The notes beneath the pieces were generated by a model. That model saw nothing but the letters and a program-made list of their open reading frames with translations. It had not been told where the DNA came from and did no database searches. Positions 1 to 9,226 of a DNA stretch of 64,000 bases are shown here, piece after piece (position 1 is the stretch's first letter; each line of letters begins with the position of its first letter). The DNA comes from Sporolactobacillus kofuensis. GTDB taxonomy: Bacteria > Bacillota > Bacilli > Bacillales > Sporolactobacillaceae. Position numbers and translations under genes: made by a program. The DNA is taken from NCBI RefSeq assembly GCF_042660205.1, contig NZ_JBHSTQ010000005.1, positions 124,001 through 188,000 of the forward strand. Reading direction: 5' to 3'.

Positions 1-157
1 GATTAGTCAAGGTTGAATCGATAAAATGGTTGTGAAATAGGCGCGTGAACATGACTGAACTAGGTTAATCGGTTAATTAGCCATAATGGTGAATGGGAAA
101 ATGAGACGTCCTATTAGGCATGATGAAATGTGATTACTAATTCGGAGGTAAGGTTGA

Positions 158-907
158 ATGACTATAAAATTTAACCCGAATAACATCATTATTAAACTTT
201 GTATGAGTGGGATGAACTTGGAAAGTAGCGGGAACATTGAAGATGCGACCGCGATATTTCAAAAAGCATGGCACGAAGCAACAGACGACTATGAAAGATT
301 TATTGCAGCTTACCATTTAGCTCGTCAACAAATTAGTATTATAGACAAATTGAAATGGATGGAAACATCTTTAAAGTGTGCACAAAATATAAATGATGAG
401 AATGTTAAAAGTGCATACTCAACGTTATTTTTAAACATCGCCAAATGTTATGAGGAGTTGCGTGATTCTGATAACGCAAAAAGAAATTATGAATTGTCAA
501 ATTCATATAAGGGTGCTCCTTCTGATAAAGGACCATTTTATCATGGGACAAAGGCAGATTTGCAGGTTGGCGATTTACTGACAGCGGGTGGAACTTCAAA
601 TTACAAACCTGAGCTTAAAATGAACCACATTTATTTTACTGCTAATGTAAATGGCGCAGGACTTGCAGCAGCATTAGCAAAAGGAGAAGGAAGAGAACGC
701 GTTTATATAATAGAACCAACAGGCGAATTTGAAAACGACCCAAATCTTACGGACAAAAAATTTCCGGGTAACTTAACGCGGTCATATCGCTCACAAAAAC
801 CTTTAAGAATTATTGGTGAAGAAACAGAGTGGAGGAAACAGACAACTACGGAGCGACACGAATGGCACCAAAAGTTAGCCAAAAACAAGGGCGAAATTAT
901 TAATTGA
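158..907 (+). CDS. arr: TPR-Arr fusion, rifampin ADP-ribosyltransferase
   Basis: The C-terminal half (about residues 126-249) matches Arr, the NAD-dependent enzyme that inactivates rifamycins by ADP-ribosylation. It starts with FYHGTKADL (His129), continues with an IYFTA strand, and holds the signature DPNLTDKKFPGN followed by TRSYRS. Residues 1-120 are a helical region with TPR-like spacing (DATAIFQKAWHEA, LFLNIAKCYEELRDSDNAKRNY). Stand-alone Arr is about 140 residues, so this is a longer two-domain form. GGAGG at 144-148 sits nine bases before the ATG. It is followed by a hairpin and has no operon partner. Rifamycin activity is inferred from the family; the helical domain may redirect substrate. 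Confidence 0.88.
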   Translation: MTIKFNPNNIIIKLCMSGMNLESSGNIEDATAIFQKAWHEATDDYERFIAAYHLARQQISIIDKLKWMETSLKCAQNINDENVKSAYSTLFLNIAKCYEELRDSDNAKRNYELSNSYKGAPSDKGPFYHGTKADLQVGDLLTAGGTSNYKPELKMNHIYFTANVNGAGLAAALAKGEGRERVYIIEPTGEFENDPNLTDKKFPGNLTRSYRSQKPLRIIGEETEWRKQTTTERHEWHQKLAKNKGEIIN

Positions 908-972
908 ACATATTTCAATGGGTAAAATAGTTATGTTTCAAGTTTGTCTGTGGGCTTATACAAAAAAGAAAG

Positions 973-1007
973 CAAGGCACCTTACGCCTGATTCCGTAGG
1001 TGCCTTG
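973..1007 (+). terminator. hairpin downstream of arr
   Basis: A ten-base perfect stem (CAAGGCACCT / AGGTGCCTTG) lies about 65 bases after the arr stop. It is followed by a GT-rich rather than pure T tract, so termination is plausible but not strong. Confidence 0.5.
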
Positions 1008-1471
1008 GTTGTTGTTGCTAGCCATGGGGACAAGTACCGTGGCTGGTTTTAGTGACTTGTTCAGTGCGACCTGGGTAAATTAAGATTGTGCGTGAAATGC
1101 GGAGTTTCGATTCCCTGAACGCGGATGACTAAGCTAAAGAACCACTCACCACGGGCTCCAACCACATCCTTTTATTTACCCATCTGAGTTGGTTATTGGC
1201 AGTAAATCTATTGCAGTAATGGAGAACGCTAGTTAGAATGTTTTTAGTGAAGACGGATTGATATGTTTCCCTGAACGTAAGATTCAACAATTGGCCAATG
1301 ACATCAATCCTATCGACTCCAGCCACGTCAAAGCAGTTACTTTACTAGAGAAAAAACTGTAAACTGTCTAACGAACAAATAAACTTCTGAACCGAAAGAT
1401 ACATTTCTGATTTCCGGGTCCCCCCTTACTTTGGGGATAAGTTTTGGTTGGGTACCCCATAATGAGAGGAT
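1008..1471. other. gene-poor stretch, possible decayed coding remnant
   Basis: No complete gene is seen. A short open frame on the plus strand ends at about 1360 with VKAVTLLEKKL and has a stop close upstream and no start or ribosome site, so it may be the tail of a dead gene. I do not recognise it. The last 50 bases hold a C-rich/G-rich inverted stretch and the leader of the next gene. Confidence 0.3.
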
Positions 1472-1483
1472 TTGAATTTAAAT

Positions 1484-2482
1484 ATGATCAATAATTTTTG
1501 GCGTGATTTACCACGACCTTTTTTTGCACTGGCACCAATGGAAGAGGTGACGGATGTTGTTTTTCGCCATGTAGTTAGTGAAGCAGCTAGACCTGATGTG
1601 TTTTTTACAGAGTTTACAAACACGGAGAGTTATTGTCACCCAGAGGGGATCAATAGTGTGCGTGGGCGTTTGACTTTTACAGAGGATGAACAACCGATTG
1701 TCGCCCAAATATGGGGGGATAAGCCTGAATGCTTTCGACAGATGAGTATTGGTCTGGCGAAACAAGGATTTAGCGGTGTGGATCTCAATATGGGCTGCCC
1801 GGTGCCTAATGTGACGGCGAATGGGAAGGGAAGCGGGCTTATTCTGCGTCCCGATGTCGCAGCAGATATAATACAAGCAACAAAAGCAGGGGGATTACCT
1901 GTAAGTGTGAAGACAAGGCTTGGTTACACGGATGTCGACGAATGGCACGACTGGCTGACACATGTATTGCAACAAGACATTGCTAATCTTACCATTCATC
2001 TGCGTACACGGAAGGAAATGAGCAAAGTTGATGCTCACTGGGAACTCATCCCGGAGATTAAGAAACTTCGCGACCAGTTGGCACCAGATACACTGTTGAC
2101 GATCAATGGTGATGTCACTGACCGGCAAACCGGCCTGAAGCTCGCTGATCAATATGGCGTGGATGGGCTAATGATTGGGCGCGGTATTTTTACAAATCCA
2201 TTTGCCTTTGAAAAAGAACCGAAAGAGCATAGTAGTAAAGAATTGCTTGACCTCTTAAGGCTACATTTGGATCTCCACGATCAATATGCGAAAGCATTAG
2301 AGCTACGTCCGTTTACAGCGCTTCAACGCTTTTTTAAGATCTATGTCCGTAGTTTTCGAGGGGCAAGTGAATTGAGGAATCAACTGATGAGCACAAAGTC
2401 ATCAGATGAAGTGCGTGCATTGCTTGATCACTTTGTTCGGGAACAAGGCAAACACGATCTGGAGCCGCAATCAGATCTATGA
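1484..2482 (+). CDS. tRNA-dihydrouridine synthase family protein
   Basis: A FMN-dependent enzyme reducing uridines in tRNA. The family signatures are in order: LAPMEEVTDVVFR near the N-terminus, VDLNMGCPVPNV with the catalytic cysteine (Cys105 from this start), SVKTRLG, IHLRTRKEMS, and the flavin-phosphate site INGDV...GVDGLMIGRGIFTNPF. The roughly 330-residue length is normal. A TTG at 1472 is only one base from GAGAGGA at 1464-1470, whereas this ATG is 13 bases away, so the ATG is preferred. It resembles the DusC-like subfamily often found as a second Dus in Firmicutes. It stands alone, with no fis or lysS next to it. Confidence 0.9.
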   Translation: MINNFWRDLPRPFFALAPMEEVTDVVFRHVVSEAARPDVFFTEFTNTESYCHPEGINSVRGRLTFTEDEQPIVAQIWGDKPECFRQMSIGLAKQGFSGVDLNMGCPVPNVTANGKGSGLILRPDVAADIIQATKAGGLPVSVKTRLGYTDVDEWHDWLTHVLQQDIANLTIHLRTRKEMSKVDAHWELIPEIKKLRDQLAPDTLLTINGDVTDRQTGLKLADQYGVDGLMIGRGIFTNPFAFEKEPKEHSSKELLDLLRLHLDLHDQYAKALELRPFTALQRFFKIYVRSFRGASELRNQLMSTKSSDEVRALLDHFVREQGKHDLEPQSDL

Positions 2483-2698
2483 TCAAATGGGCGGCATCAT
2501 CTTTGCAATCTCTGCACGTTCTTTCTTCCAGGTCAATCCGATAAAAGAGTATTTCTTAAGCGTTTATCACTGTGAGAATACGTGAGTCCTATGGAATTTT
2601 TAAATTCGGAAAAGCGAAATACGCGACACACGCGTGTTTTGTAAGATATAGATCACCAACATCGTTTTGTGAAGAATAGAGCAAAGGAGTGTTACTTA

Positions 2699-3049
2699 AT
2701 GAAAAACGAGCGCGTGTACAAGATGGCGTTTTCGAGCGTCTACCCGCTACTCGTCCGAAAGGCGGAGCGCAAAGGACGCACCAAATTAGAGGTGGATACT
2801 GTGATTTGTTGGCTGACGGGCTATGACGCTTCTGGCTTGCAAGCGCAAATTGAGAAGAATGTTGATTACGAAACCTTCTTTAGCGAAGCCCCGCAGTTAA
2901 ACCCAAACGCTGCAAAAATATCAGGCGTGATTTGCGGGTATCGTGTTGAGGCAATCGAAGACCCGCTCATGCAGAAAATCCGATGGCTTGACAAGCTGGT
3001 TGACGAGTTAGCAAAAGGCAGAAAAATGGAGAAGATTTTGAGGAGCTGA
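2699..3049 (+). CDS. DUF2200 family protein
   Basis: A 116-residue protein that I recognise as DUF2200: it opens with RVYKMAFSSVYPLLVRKAER, then KLEVDTVICWLTGY, YETFFSEAPQLNPN and ends IRWLDKLVDELAKGRKMEKIL. AAAGGAG at 2684-2690 fits this ATG (eight-base spacing) rather than the in-frame codon 30 bases upstream. The family is small, cytosolic and uncharacterised as far as I know. It lies alone and converges with the minus-strand gene that follows after 26 bases. Confidence 0.85.
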   Translation: MKNERVYKMAFSSVYPLLVRKAERKGRTKLEVDTVICWLTGYDASGLQAQIEKNVDYETFFSEAPQLNPNAAKISGVICGYRVEAIEDPLMQKIRWLDKLVDELAKGRKMEKILRS

Positions 3050-3075
3050 CGGTGAATTTATGCCAACGGATTCGA

Positions 3076-4491
3076 TCACGGCACAATCTCAAAAATAGTG
3101 CCTTGGTTAAAATCGGCCACTTTCATAGATCCATAAACTCCTAAATAGAGTTTGGTTTGCTCCAAATTTGTTCCTAAACTAACGTAATAAGCGGATTGAG
3201 ATCCAAAATTGTAATTGGCTTCAATAACGCTAAAATCGTTGAGTTTACAATCTGCGCTTACTCGGGTATAGGCTAAAACCCCTCTAATGGGCGGTTGTGA
3301 TTCTTCATTCCGAGCAAGATCGGTAAACACAAGGCTTCCGGTTAAATCGGGGATCTCGTTTCCCATATAGGGCTGTACGCCTGTCAGTGCAGTTCCACCA
3401 AATTTATCAGGTCTTGGTTCTTCGTGAAAATAACTCGTTAGTGGCTGAAGACGCAGCGTTGAAGTTTGCACAGCTTCGTCGTAATAAGCAATTGTTTGCT
3501 CTTCCGAAGTCGGATTTGCAGCGCAAGCCCTTATTAGCGAAGTGGGGAATGCACCTTCCCACCCACGCCAACCAAAATTAATCAATCCTTCTCGGTCAAG
3601 TTCAGATTGCGTCAAAAAAGCTTGAACAAGCTGATTCACTGGTATGGGTTTATAGTAAACGAATGAAAAAATTGACTCTGCCAAATCCTGTCCGACATTT
3701 CCCACGTATTTTATATACTGTTTATATAATCTCTGATATGCAATGCCTGGTATATTGCGCACCCCTTTAGCAATGACCGTAAGCGTTTCTTGAATAGGTA
3801 CGGGGAGTTCATGAAAACGTGTAACCACGGGTGGCTGATCGATAAATGTTGTCTTAGCTACATCAATTTCAATGATCTTACCGGCGATTTCGATATCATC
3901 CTGGCTTAAATTAAATGGATCATAACCTGATCCGCCATCTCCGGTTGTTAACACGAGTTTCCCTGTTTCGGGTGAAAAGTTTAAGCTATTGACCCCATTA
4001 TGATTTAAAAAGGGTCTTCTTACATTCAGTAGTGTTCGCCGTTTTAGAGGTTGACCATTTGTTTGTAAGCTCCATTCTTCAACGGTATCAATATGATCAT
4101 AGTGCATGTCTCTATTAACCCACTTAAGGTTCAACGTATTGGGAACACATGGGTCAGGCTTAAAAGGTTTTGTGAGCGCACCGGGCCCTTGTGTTCCGGC
4201 TACTGAATAATGAAGATAAAACAGACCGTTATCATAAAATTGGGGATGAAAGGCTAAACCGAGTAATCCCCGTTCATCGTAGCCACCACTAGAAGCACCT
4301 AGTTTTAAAATTCTCGGGCGAATATCTAAAAAAGTCTCTAGAACTCCATTTCGTACACAAAAGATCTCTCCTATCTGGGTTGCAATAAATAAACTTTCGA
4401 TTGAGTCACCCGGAAGCATCGTTGTTTTCAAAACAGTGGGTAGATTTATCCTACGAACAATAGGCCGCAAACGAACATTAACTTTTTTCAA
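3076..4491 (-). CDS. soluble PQQ-type sugar dehydrogenase-like beta-propeller
   Basis: It belongs to the glucose/sorbosone dehydrogenase (HHIP-like) beta-propeller family. Markers are SLFIATQIGEIF, the hallmark GGYDERGLLGLAFHPQF near residues 70-85, NHNGVNSLNFSPETGKLVLTTGDGG, GLINFGWRGWEG, and a terminal GTIFEI. At 471 residues it is a typical length. Known members oxidise aldoses with PQQ and are secreted, but there is no hydrophobic signal peptide here (it begins MKKVNVRLRPIVRRI), so location and cofactor are open. The start is TTG, with AAAAGGA about 12 bases upstream. No PQQ synthesis genes are in the window. It is transcribed alone. Confidence 0.8.
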   Translation of the reverse strand: MKKVNVRLRPIVRRINLPTVLKTTMLPGDSIESLFIATQIGEIFCVRNGVLETFLDIRPRILKLGASSGGYDERGLLGLAFHPQFYDNGLFYLHYSVAGTQGPGALTKPFKPDPCVPNTLNLKWVNRDMHYDHIDTVEEWSLQTNGQPLKRRTLLNVRRPFLNHNGVNSLNFSPETGKLVLTTGDGGSGYDPFNLSQDDIEIAGKIIEIDVAKTTFIDQPPVVTRFHELPVPIQETLTVIAKGVRNIPGIAYQRLYKQYIKYVGNVGQDLAESIFSFVYYKPIPVNQLVQAFLTQSELDREGLINFGWRGWEGAFPTSLIRACAANPTSEEQTIAYYDEAVQTSTLRLQPLTSYFHEEPRPDKFGGTALTGVQPYMGNEIPDLTGSLVFTDLARNEESQPPIRGVLAYTRVSADCKLNDFSVIEANYNFGSQSAYYVSLGTNLEQTKLYLGVYGSMKVADFNQGTIFEIVP

Positions 4492-4582
4492 CGAACTTTA
4501 CCGTCCTTTTTATGTTCTTGTTTCAAATCATATGATTCGAACGGTTCTCTTAGTAGTGAAAGGGATGAATTCTAACCGGATC

Positions 4583-4627
4583 GACGAAAAAAGAAAAACG
4601 GAGAGAAAAGTTGACGCTTTTCTCTCC
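4583..4627 (-). terminator. terminator of the GGDEF-EAL-PilZ gene
   Basis: An 11-bp perfect stem, GGAGAGAAAAG (4600-4610) with CTTTTCTCTCC (4617-4627) and a six-base loop. Read on the minus strand it runs into a T-rich tract (4583-4598), giving a strong intrinsic terminator just after the stop at 4688. Confidence 0.85.
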
Positions 4628-4687
4628 ATTTACTCGTTTTAGAGGCTTTTTGATCAGTCTCTTTTCATGTTCTTTGTCTAAGTTAGG

Positions 4688-7255
4688 TTAGATGTGTTTT
4701 TTTCTTTTGAAAAAGTCGTATTTATCAGTTGTAATAAAATCACAGTCTGGAACGTGATGATCGTTTCTGAGAAGGATGGCAAACTTATTTAATAACTGCG
4801 AAAGATTGGTCCGTTCATTTTCTTCAATTGAAAATTTAAATCCATATTGAAAAATTGAAGATTTTAATTCCTTCACCCAGACCACTGAACCTTGACGTTT
4901 AATCACTTTTCCGAGAATTTTTGTTTCGATTTCCAATGTCAAAGATGGATCAACGCCAAAGCGCAAATCTGAAAGAAAACGTAATCCGCCTAAGCCAATA
5001 TTTTCAATGAGAATAGTGGTTTTGCCAAGATTGACCTTTTTTTCATGAAATTGAACGAGGGTAATTGACCCATGTAACGGGATATCCAGATCAATTCTAA
5101 AATACTTTCTACGATTTTCACGATTGGTCACGTTCTCTTGACGTTCAACGGTAGGATCGTTTAACTTTTCATTCCTTAACAGTTCAGCAAATTCATCGGT
5201 GGAAACAGGTTTAGAGAAGACGTAACCTTGAATAATATTGCATTTGAAATCTTGTAATATTTTCAGCTGCTCTCGAGTTTCTACACCTTCTGCGACAACG
5301 TCCATCTTTAAATGATGAGCGAGTTCAATAATTGACTTTGTAATGAAGTTTGAACTTTCTTCATTTGTTTCACTTAAATCGTCAATAAAGGATTTATCAA
5401 TTTTTAACGTGTTAATTTTGCCTTTAAAGCGCTTGAGATAGGAGAGGGATGAATAACCTGTACCAAAGTCATCAAGATTGATTCTGATTCCTTCACTTTG
5501 TAAACCATCTAAAATAGAATACACAATCTTTTCGTTCTCAAGAAGGGAAGATTCCACGATTTCGACTTCTAAATAGTTGGAATCCAACCCAGTTTTCGAA
5601 AGGATGCCCATAATATCAGACATCAGATTGTTCTCTAAGAATCGGTTTGCTGAGAGATTGATCGAGATGGGTATCGCCGGTAATCCTGCATTTTGCCAGG
5701 CTTTGTTTTGCTCGCAGACAGTTTGTTCAATCCATCTGTCTATTTTATACATCATGCCCATTTCTTCTGCCAAAGGAATGAATTCTTGTGGAGAGACAAG
5801 ACCCCATTTAGGATGATTCCAGCGAATAAGCGCCTCAGCGCCTACAATTTGATGGGTAGTACCGTCAACTTTTGGTTGATAATATAATTCAAATTGATTC
5901 AATTCCAGTGATTGACGAAGATCTGACTCCAGATTGAAAAGTTTATAACTTTCAATATCCATAGAAGAGGTGTGAATTTGAACTTTGTTTTGTCCTTTTT
6001 CTTTGGCTTTATGAAGGGCGGAATCAGCATGTCTAACTAAAGTGGCAGAATCATCTCCGTCATTCGGATATATGCTGATTCCGATACTTATGTTAACGAA
6101 CAACCGATAATCCTCGATTAAGAAAGGAACTTCAGACGTATTGATGATTTTGTTTGATAGGTGAATTACCTGGTCTAGATTTACTATATTTGGCACTAGA
6201 ACGAGAAACTCATCCCCGCTCAATCGAGCAATGAAATGATCTTCATCGAGTAGATCGCTTAATCGATTAGAAAATTGTATCAGTAATTGATCACCAATGG
6301 GGTGTCCTAACGTATCGTTAATGTGTTTAAACTGATCCATATCCAAATACATCACGGCGAATTTACGCTGTAATGTTTGACTAATCATGATTTCCTCTGT
6401 CAGTTTTTTACGGAAAAACCTTCTGTTGGGAAGATCGGTTAATTCATCATGATCCGCAAGGTGTCGGGTTAAATCTTCTGCTTTTTTGCGTTTTGTAACA
6501 TCTTGAAGCAAGCCAACAATTGTGATCTGGTTCTGGTAGAAAGTCTTTTTAACATGGCATTCAAAATAGGCTTGAGTACCGTCTTGCTTCTCTAATTTAA
6601 ACGGAAAAGAAATGTTTTTTTCCATAGGTTTTGCTTCATTAATAAAAGAGGAAAGATCCGTTTGATCACTCGGCTTTATGTGATCGAACAGGCAGTCGTC
6701 AACACAGAAATACGGATCTAGAAACTCATATAATTTGGGATTTCCGTAGGTTAATTTACCATCTGAAATAATAAAAATACCAAAGGATGCACCGTCTGCT
6801 AGACTTTTGAACTTCAACTCGGCTTCTTCTAAGGATTGCTCCAATAATTTCCTATAGGTCATATCTTCTGCAATGACGAAAACACCGATCACTCGATTGT
6901 CAGTCTTGGCGGGAATCATGATTAAACAAAAATCGATAGGTTTACCATTTTTGTCTAAAAGAACAGTATTTACATACTGCTTTTCACCGGTAAGTACCTT
7001 TTTAAATCTTTTTATGTATGAGGAAACCTTATCACTTTGTAAAAATTTTTCTGTTTTACTTAATACTATTTCTTTAGGATCATAGCCGAGAAATTCAGAA
7101 AATCGCTCGTTTGGTAAAGTGATAACGCCGTTGATATCCAAGTAAAAAACAATATCCGGATTGTGATCGAAAAGTGATCGATAAAATAAATCGGAGTACT
7201 TCATTGTGTTGTCCTGGGCGATCGCCGCTTCATGTTTACGAGCCTTCCAAAACAT
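4688..7255 (-). CDS. PAS-PAS-GGDEF-EAL-PilZ cyclic-di-GMP protein
   Basis: An 855-residue cytosolic protein with two PAS domains (about 23-135 and 145-258), GGDEF (about 262-428; active-site SGDEF at 346-350), EAL (about 440-695) and a C-terminal PilZ (about 712-830). The EAL motifs look complete: EAL at 474-476, SINLSANRF, EIVESS, DDFGTGYSSL, LKIDKSFI, VVAEGVET, QGYVFSKP. PilZ has the arginine motif RRKYFR (715-720), but the second motif reads ENIGLGG rather than NxSxxG. It can therefore plausibly make, degrade and sense c-di-GMP, with phosphodiesterase activity the safest call. No RxxD inhibitory site precedes SGDEF. AAGGAGG lies seven bases before the ATG. Confidence 0.92.
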   Translation of the reverse strand: MFWKARKHEAAIAQDNTMKYSDLFYRSLFDHNPDIVFYLDINGVITLPNERFSEFLGYDPKEIVLSKTEKFLQSDKVSSYIKRFKKVLTGEKQYVNTVLLDKNGKPIDFCLIMIPAKTDNRVIGVFVIAEDMTYRKLLEQSLEEAELKFKSLADGASFGIFIISDGKLTYGNPKLYEFLDPYFCVDDCLFDHIKPSDQTDLSSFINEAKPMEKNISFPFKLEKQDGTQAYFECHVKKTFYQNQITIVGLLQDVTKRKKAEDLTRHLADHDELTDLPNRRFFRKKLTEEIMISQTLQRKFAVMYLDMDQFKHINDTLGHPIGDQLLIQFSNRLSDLLDEDHFIARLSGDEFLVLVPNIVNLDQVIHLSNKIINTSEVPFLIEDYRLFVNISIGISIYPNDGDDSATLVRHADSALHKAKEKGQNKVQIHTSSMDIESYKLFNLESDLRQSLELNQFELYYQPKVDGTTHQIVGAEALIRWNHPKWGLVSPQEFIPLAEEMGMMYKIDRWIEQTVCEQNKAWQNAGLPAIPISINLSANRFLENNLMSDIMGILSKTGLDSNYLEVEIVESSLLENEKIVYSILDGLQSEGIRINLDDFGTGYSSLSYLKRFKGKINTLKIDKSFIDDLSETNEESSNFITKSIIELAHHLKMDVVAEGVETREQLKILQDFKCNIIQGYVFSKPVSTDEFAELLRNEKLNDPTVERQENVTNRENRRKYFRIDLDIPLHGSITLVQFHEKKVNLGKTTILIENIGLGGLRFLSDLRFGVDPSLTLEIETKILGKVIKRQGSVVWVKELKSSIFQYGFKFSIEENERTNLSQLLNKFAILLRNDHHVPDCDFITTDKYDFFKRKKHI

Positions 7256-7396
7256 TTTCTTGCCTCCTTTTCAAAACTGATGGGGTAAAATTTTGCTTTG
7301 TATCTTTGCGTTCTTTATATAATAGTATAATGTCGCTACTATGACTATAAGAAAATCAGACAATAATGCTCTGATGAATGCACTCTATTGAGGCAA

Positions 7397-7425
7397 AATA
7401 AAAAACCGCATTACGCGGCTTTTTA
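7397..7425 (-). terminator. terminator of the DHA2 exporter gene
   Basis: CCGC-ATTAC-GCGG with flanking A and T tracts on the two sides. On the minus strand it is followed by a run of T. It lies about 65 bases beyond the stop of the exporter gene. Confidence 0.65.
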
Positions 7426-7489
7426 CGTGACAAAGTTAATTACTTTCTTATCAAAGCGAGAATACCAGAAATTGCAATAAGAAGACCAC

Positions 7490-8920
7490 TTAATGTCCTA
7501 TTGAATGCTGCACGGGATCCGTTCCTTTCTCCCGAAAGCCAACCAAGAGTATGACAAATGTAAGGAGCATGTTCGCGATTAGTAAGAGGAAGATATGCTG
7601 ATAAGCACTGATCAGTGCACCGGAATCGGAAAATGGGGCCTTCGCTGAAGAAAAGGCATAGACCAGCATAGCGAAGAGAGAGCTCATCACGGATGTGCCA
7701 ATTGTAAGACCGAGATTGCGACCGAGACCAAGCATTGATGAAAACAGACCCTTATCTGCATCAGGAGCTTTTTGCATGACGACTGCATTATTCGGGGTCT
7801 GAAAGAAGGCGAGTCCACCATTGATCAGGATAATCCGCCAGACATAACCGACTGCACCGCTTGTAGCGGATAAAAAAGTCATTGCGAAGTCGCCGAGAAG
7901 AATGAGTAAAATGCCAAACGTCATGACTTTCCATGGCATTATTTTCTGCATCAACCAACCCGCGATAAAACCGAGTAGTGTTGTTGCAGCAGGACCGACA
8001 GAAAAGACGAGACCCATCTGTGCATTACTTAAGTGCGAGATTTGATGAAGGAAAAAGGGGGCAATTACCTGAACACAATTCAGATTACTATAGATAAAAA
8101 TACTTGCAAATAAGCTTGTACAGAGCATGCGGTTCCGCCAAACTGAGGGGCGGATCAGCGGGTGAGTCGTCCGCATTTCAAGCAGAAAGAAAATGATAAA
8201 TCCGATCAGTGCCACGCCGAACAGAAATAAAACCAACGGATCACTAAATCCTCTGTTTTCTGATCGAAGCATGGCGGAAACAAAAACAGCGAGTGCAGTG
8301 CCAAGCGTGAGTAGTCCGTGATAATCAAAAGGGATGTATGCGTTATGCGCGCGTGCTGGGCAATAGGGTTTCATGAGCAGAAGAGCCAGTAAGCCGAGTG
8401 GTACATTGATAAAGAATATGGAACGCCAGCCGAACATGTCAATCAGAACGCCACCAATCGTCGGACCGATTGCAAAGCCGAGTGAAACCATAGCCGTTAG
8501 AATGGTCATGGTCCGGGCAGCAATTTTTCCTCTAAAGGCATCTTGGGCAATCGCAAAACTAAGCGCCATGATAATCGCTGCACCGATTCCCTGAATAAAG
8601 CGTGCCACTGAGAGCACGAGGATGTTTGGTGCTAAGCCGCAAAAGAATGAGGCCAGGGTGAAGGCTGCCAAGCCAACCTGATAGACCTTTTTCATGTTAA
8701 AAAGATCGCCGAGTCTACCGGCACCGACAATCAGCGAGGTGACTGCAAGCATGTAACTGATGATCACCCACTGTACACCGGAAAATGAGGTGTTGAAGGC
8801 TTTCACAAGCGTCGGAAGTACAATGTTGACGACACTTGTATCGAGCGATGACATGAAGATGGCTAAGGCGAGACCAACAGTTATGGATCGAGCACTCTTG
8901 TTTTGTTTCGACTGGGTCAT
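7490..8920 (-). CDS. MFS drug exporter, DHA2 (EmrB/QacA) family
   Basis: A 476-residue integral membrane protein of the major facilitator superfamily. The start LALAIFMSSLDTSVVNIVLP carries the DHA2 motif 1 aspartate, followed by QWVIISYMLAVTSLIVGAGRLGD (motif A region), ARFIQGIGAA, and the antiporter motif C-like GFAIGPTIGGVLIDMFGWRSIFFINVP. The helix pattern fits 14 transmembrane segments. The substrate is unknown; the family exports toxic amphiphiles using proton gradient. GGAGG at 8929-8933 supports the ATG. No regulator adjoins it; the upstream neighbour is the divergent iron operon. Confidence 0.88.
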   Translation of the reverse strand: MTQSKQNKSARSITVGLALAIFMSSLDTSVVNIVLPTLVKAFNTSFSGVQWVIISYMLAVTSLIVGAGRLGDLFNMKKVYQVGLAAFTLASFFCGLAPNILVLSVARFIQGIGAAIIMALSFAIAQDAFRGKIAARTMTILTAMVSLGFAIGPTIGGVLIDMFGWRSIFFINVPLGLLALLLMKPYCPARAHNAYIPFDYHGLLTLGTALAVFVSAMLRSENRGFSDPLVLFLFGVALIGFIIFFLLEMRTTHPLIRPSVWRNRMLCTSLFASIFIYSNLNCVQVIAPFFLHQISHLSNAQMGLVFSVGPAATTLLGFIAGWLMQKIMPWKVMTFGILLILLGDFAMTFLSATSGAVGYVWRIILINGGLAFFQTPNNAVVMQKAPDADKGLFSSMLGLGRNLGLTIGTSVMSSLFAMLVYAFSSAKAPFSDSGALISAYQHIFLLLIANMLLTFVILLVGFREKGTDPVQHSIGH

Positions 8921-9181
8921 TAGAGGGAACCTCCACTTGATTAATCGACAAGTCTATTCAGAACGACAGCGGTTACACCTTTTCTTGTTCATAGTAACAA
9001 AATGCGAAATGAGAAGCGAACAATCTGATTTATGAGTAGGTGACCTCAATTGTACCTGATTTTGCGTTCGTGATTGTGAGTAGGAACAATCCTTTAAAGC
9101 GAAGCTTTTCATTTTAAGGGTGCCTAAGGAAGTCAGTTTGCCATCTTGTGTTTTCACACATTTTGGTTTAGAATCATAAAA

Positions 9182-9200
9182 GATAATGATAATCATTATC
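9182..9200 (+). promoter_or_regulatory. Fur box of the iron-chelate uptake operon
   Basis: The sequence GATAATGATAATCATTATC is an exact match to the classic 19-bp Fur consensus inverted repeat. It ends 26 bases before the permease start and would block transcription when iron is plentiful. The divergent exporter at 8920 is about 260 bases away and probably not affected. Confidence 0.93.
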
Positions 9201-9226
9201 AGTTAAATGATTGAGAGGTGATTTCT

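Noticed and set aside
1129..1326. Minus-strand 65-residue frame
   Set aside because: No ribosome site or family resemblance; it lies in a decayed-looking stretch where a plus-strand tail also shows coding-like text.
7430..7489. Hydrophobic frame (LLIAISGILALI) just past the DHA2 exporter stop, minus strand
   Set aside because: It is open only because it overlaps the end of the exporter gene in another frame; it has no usable start or ribosome site.
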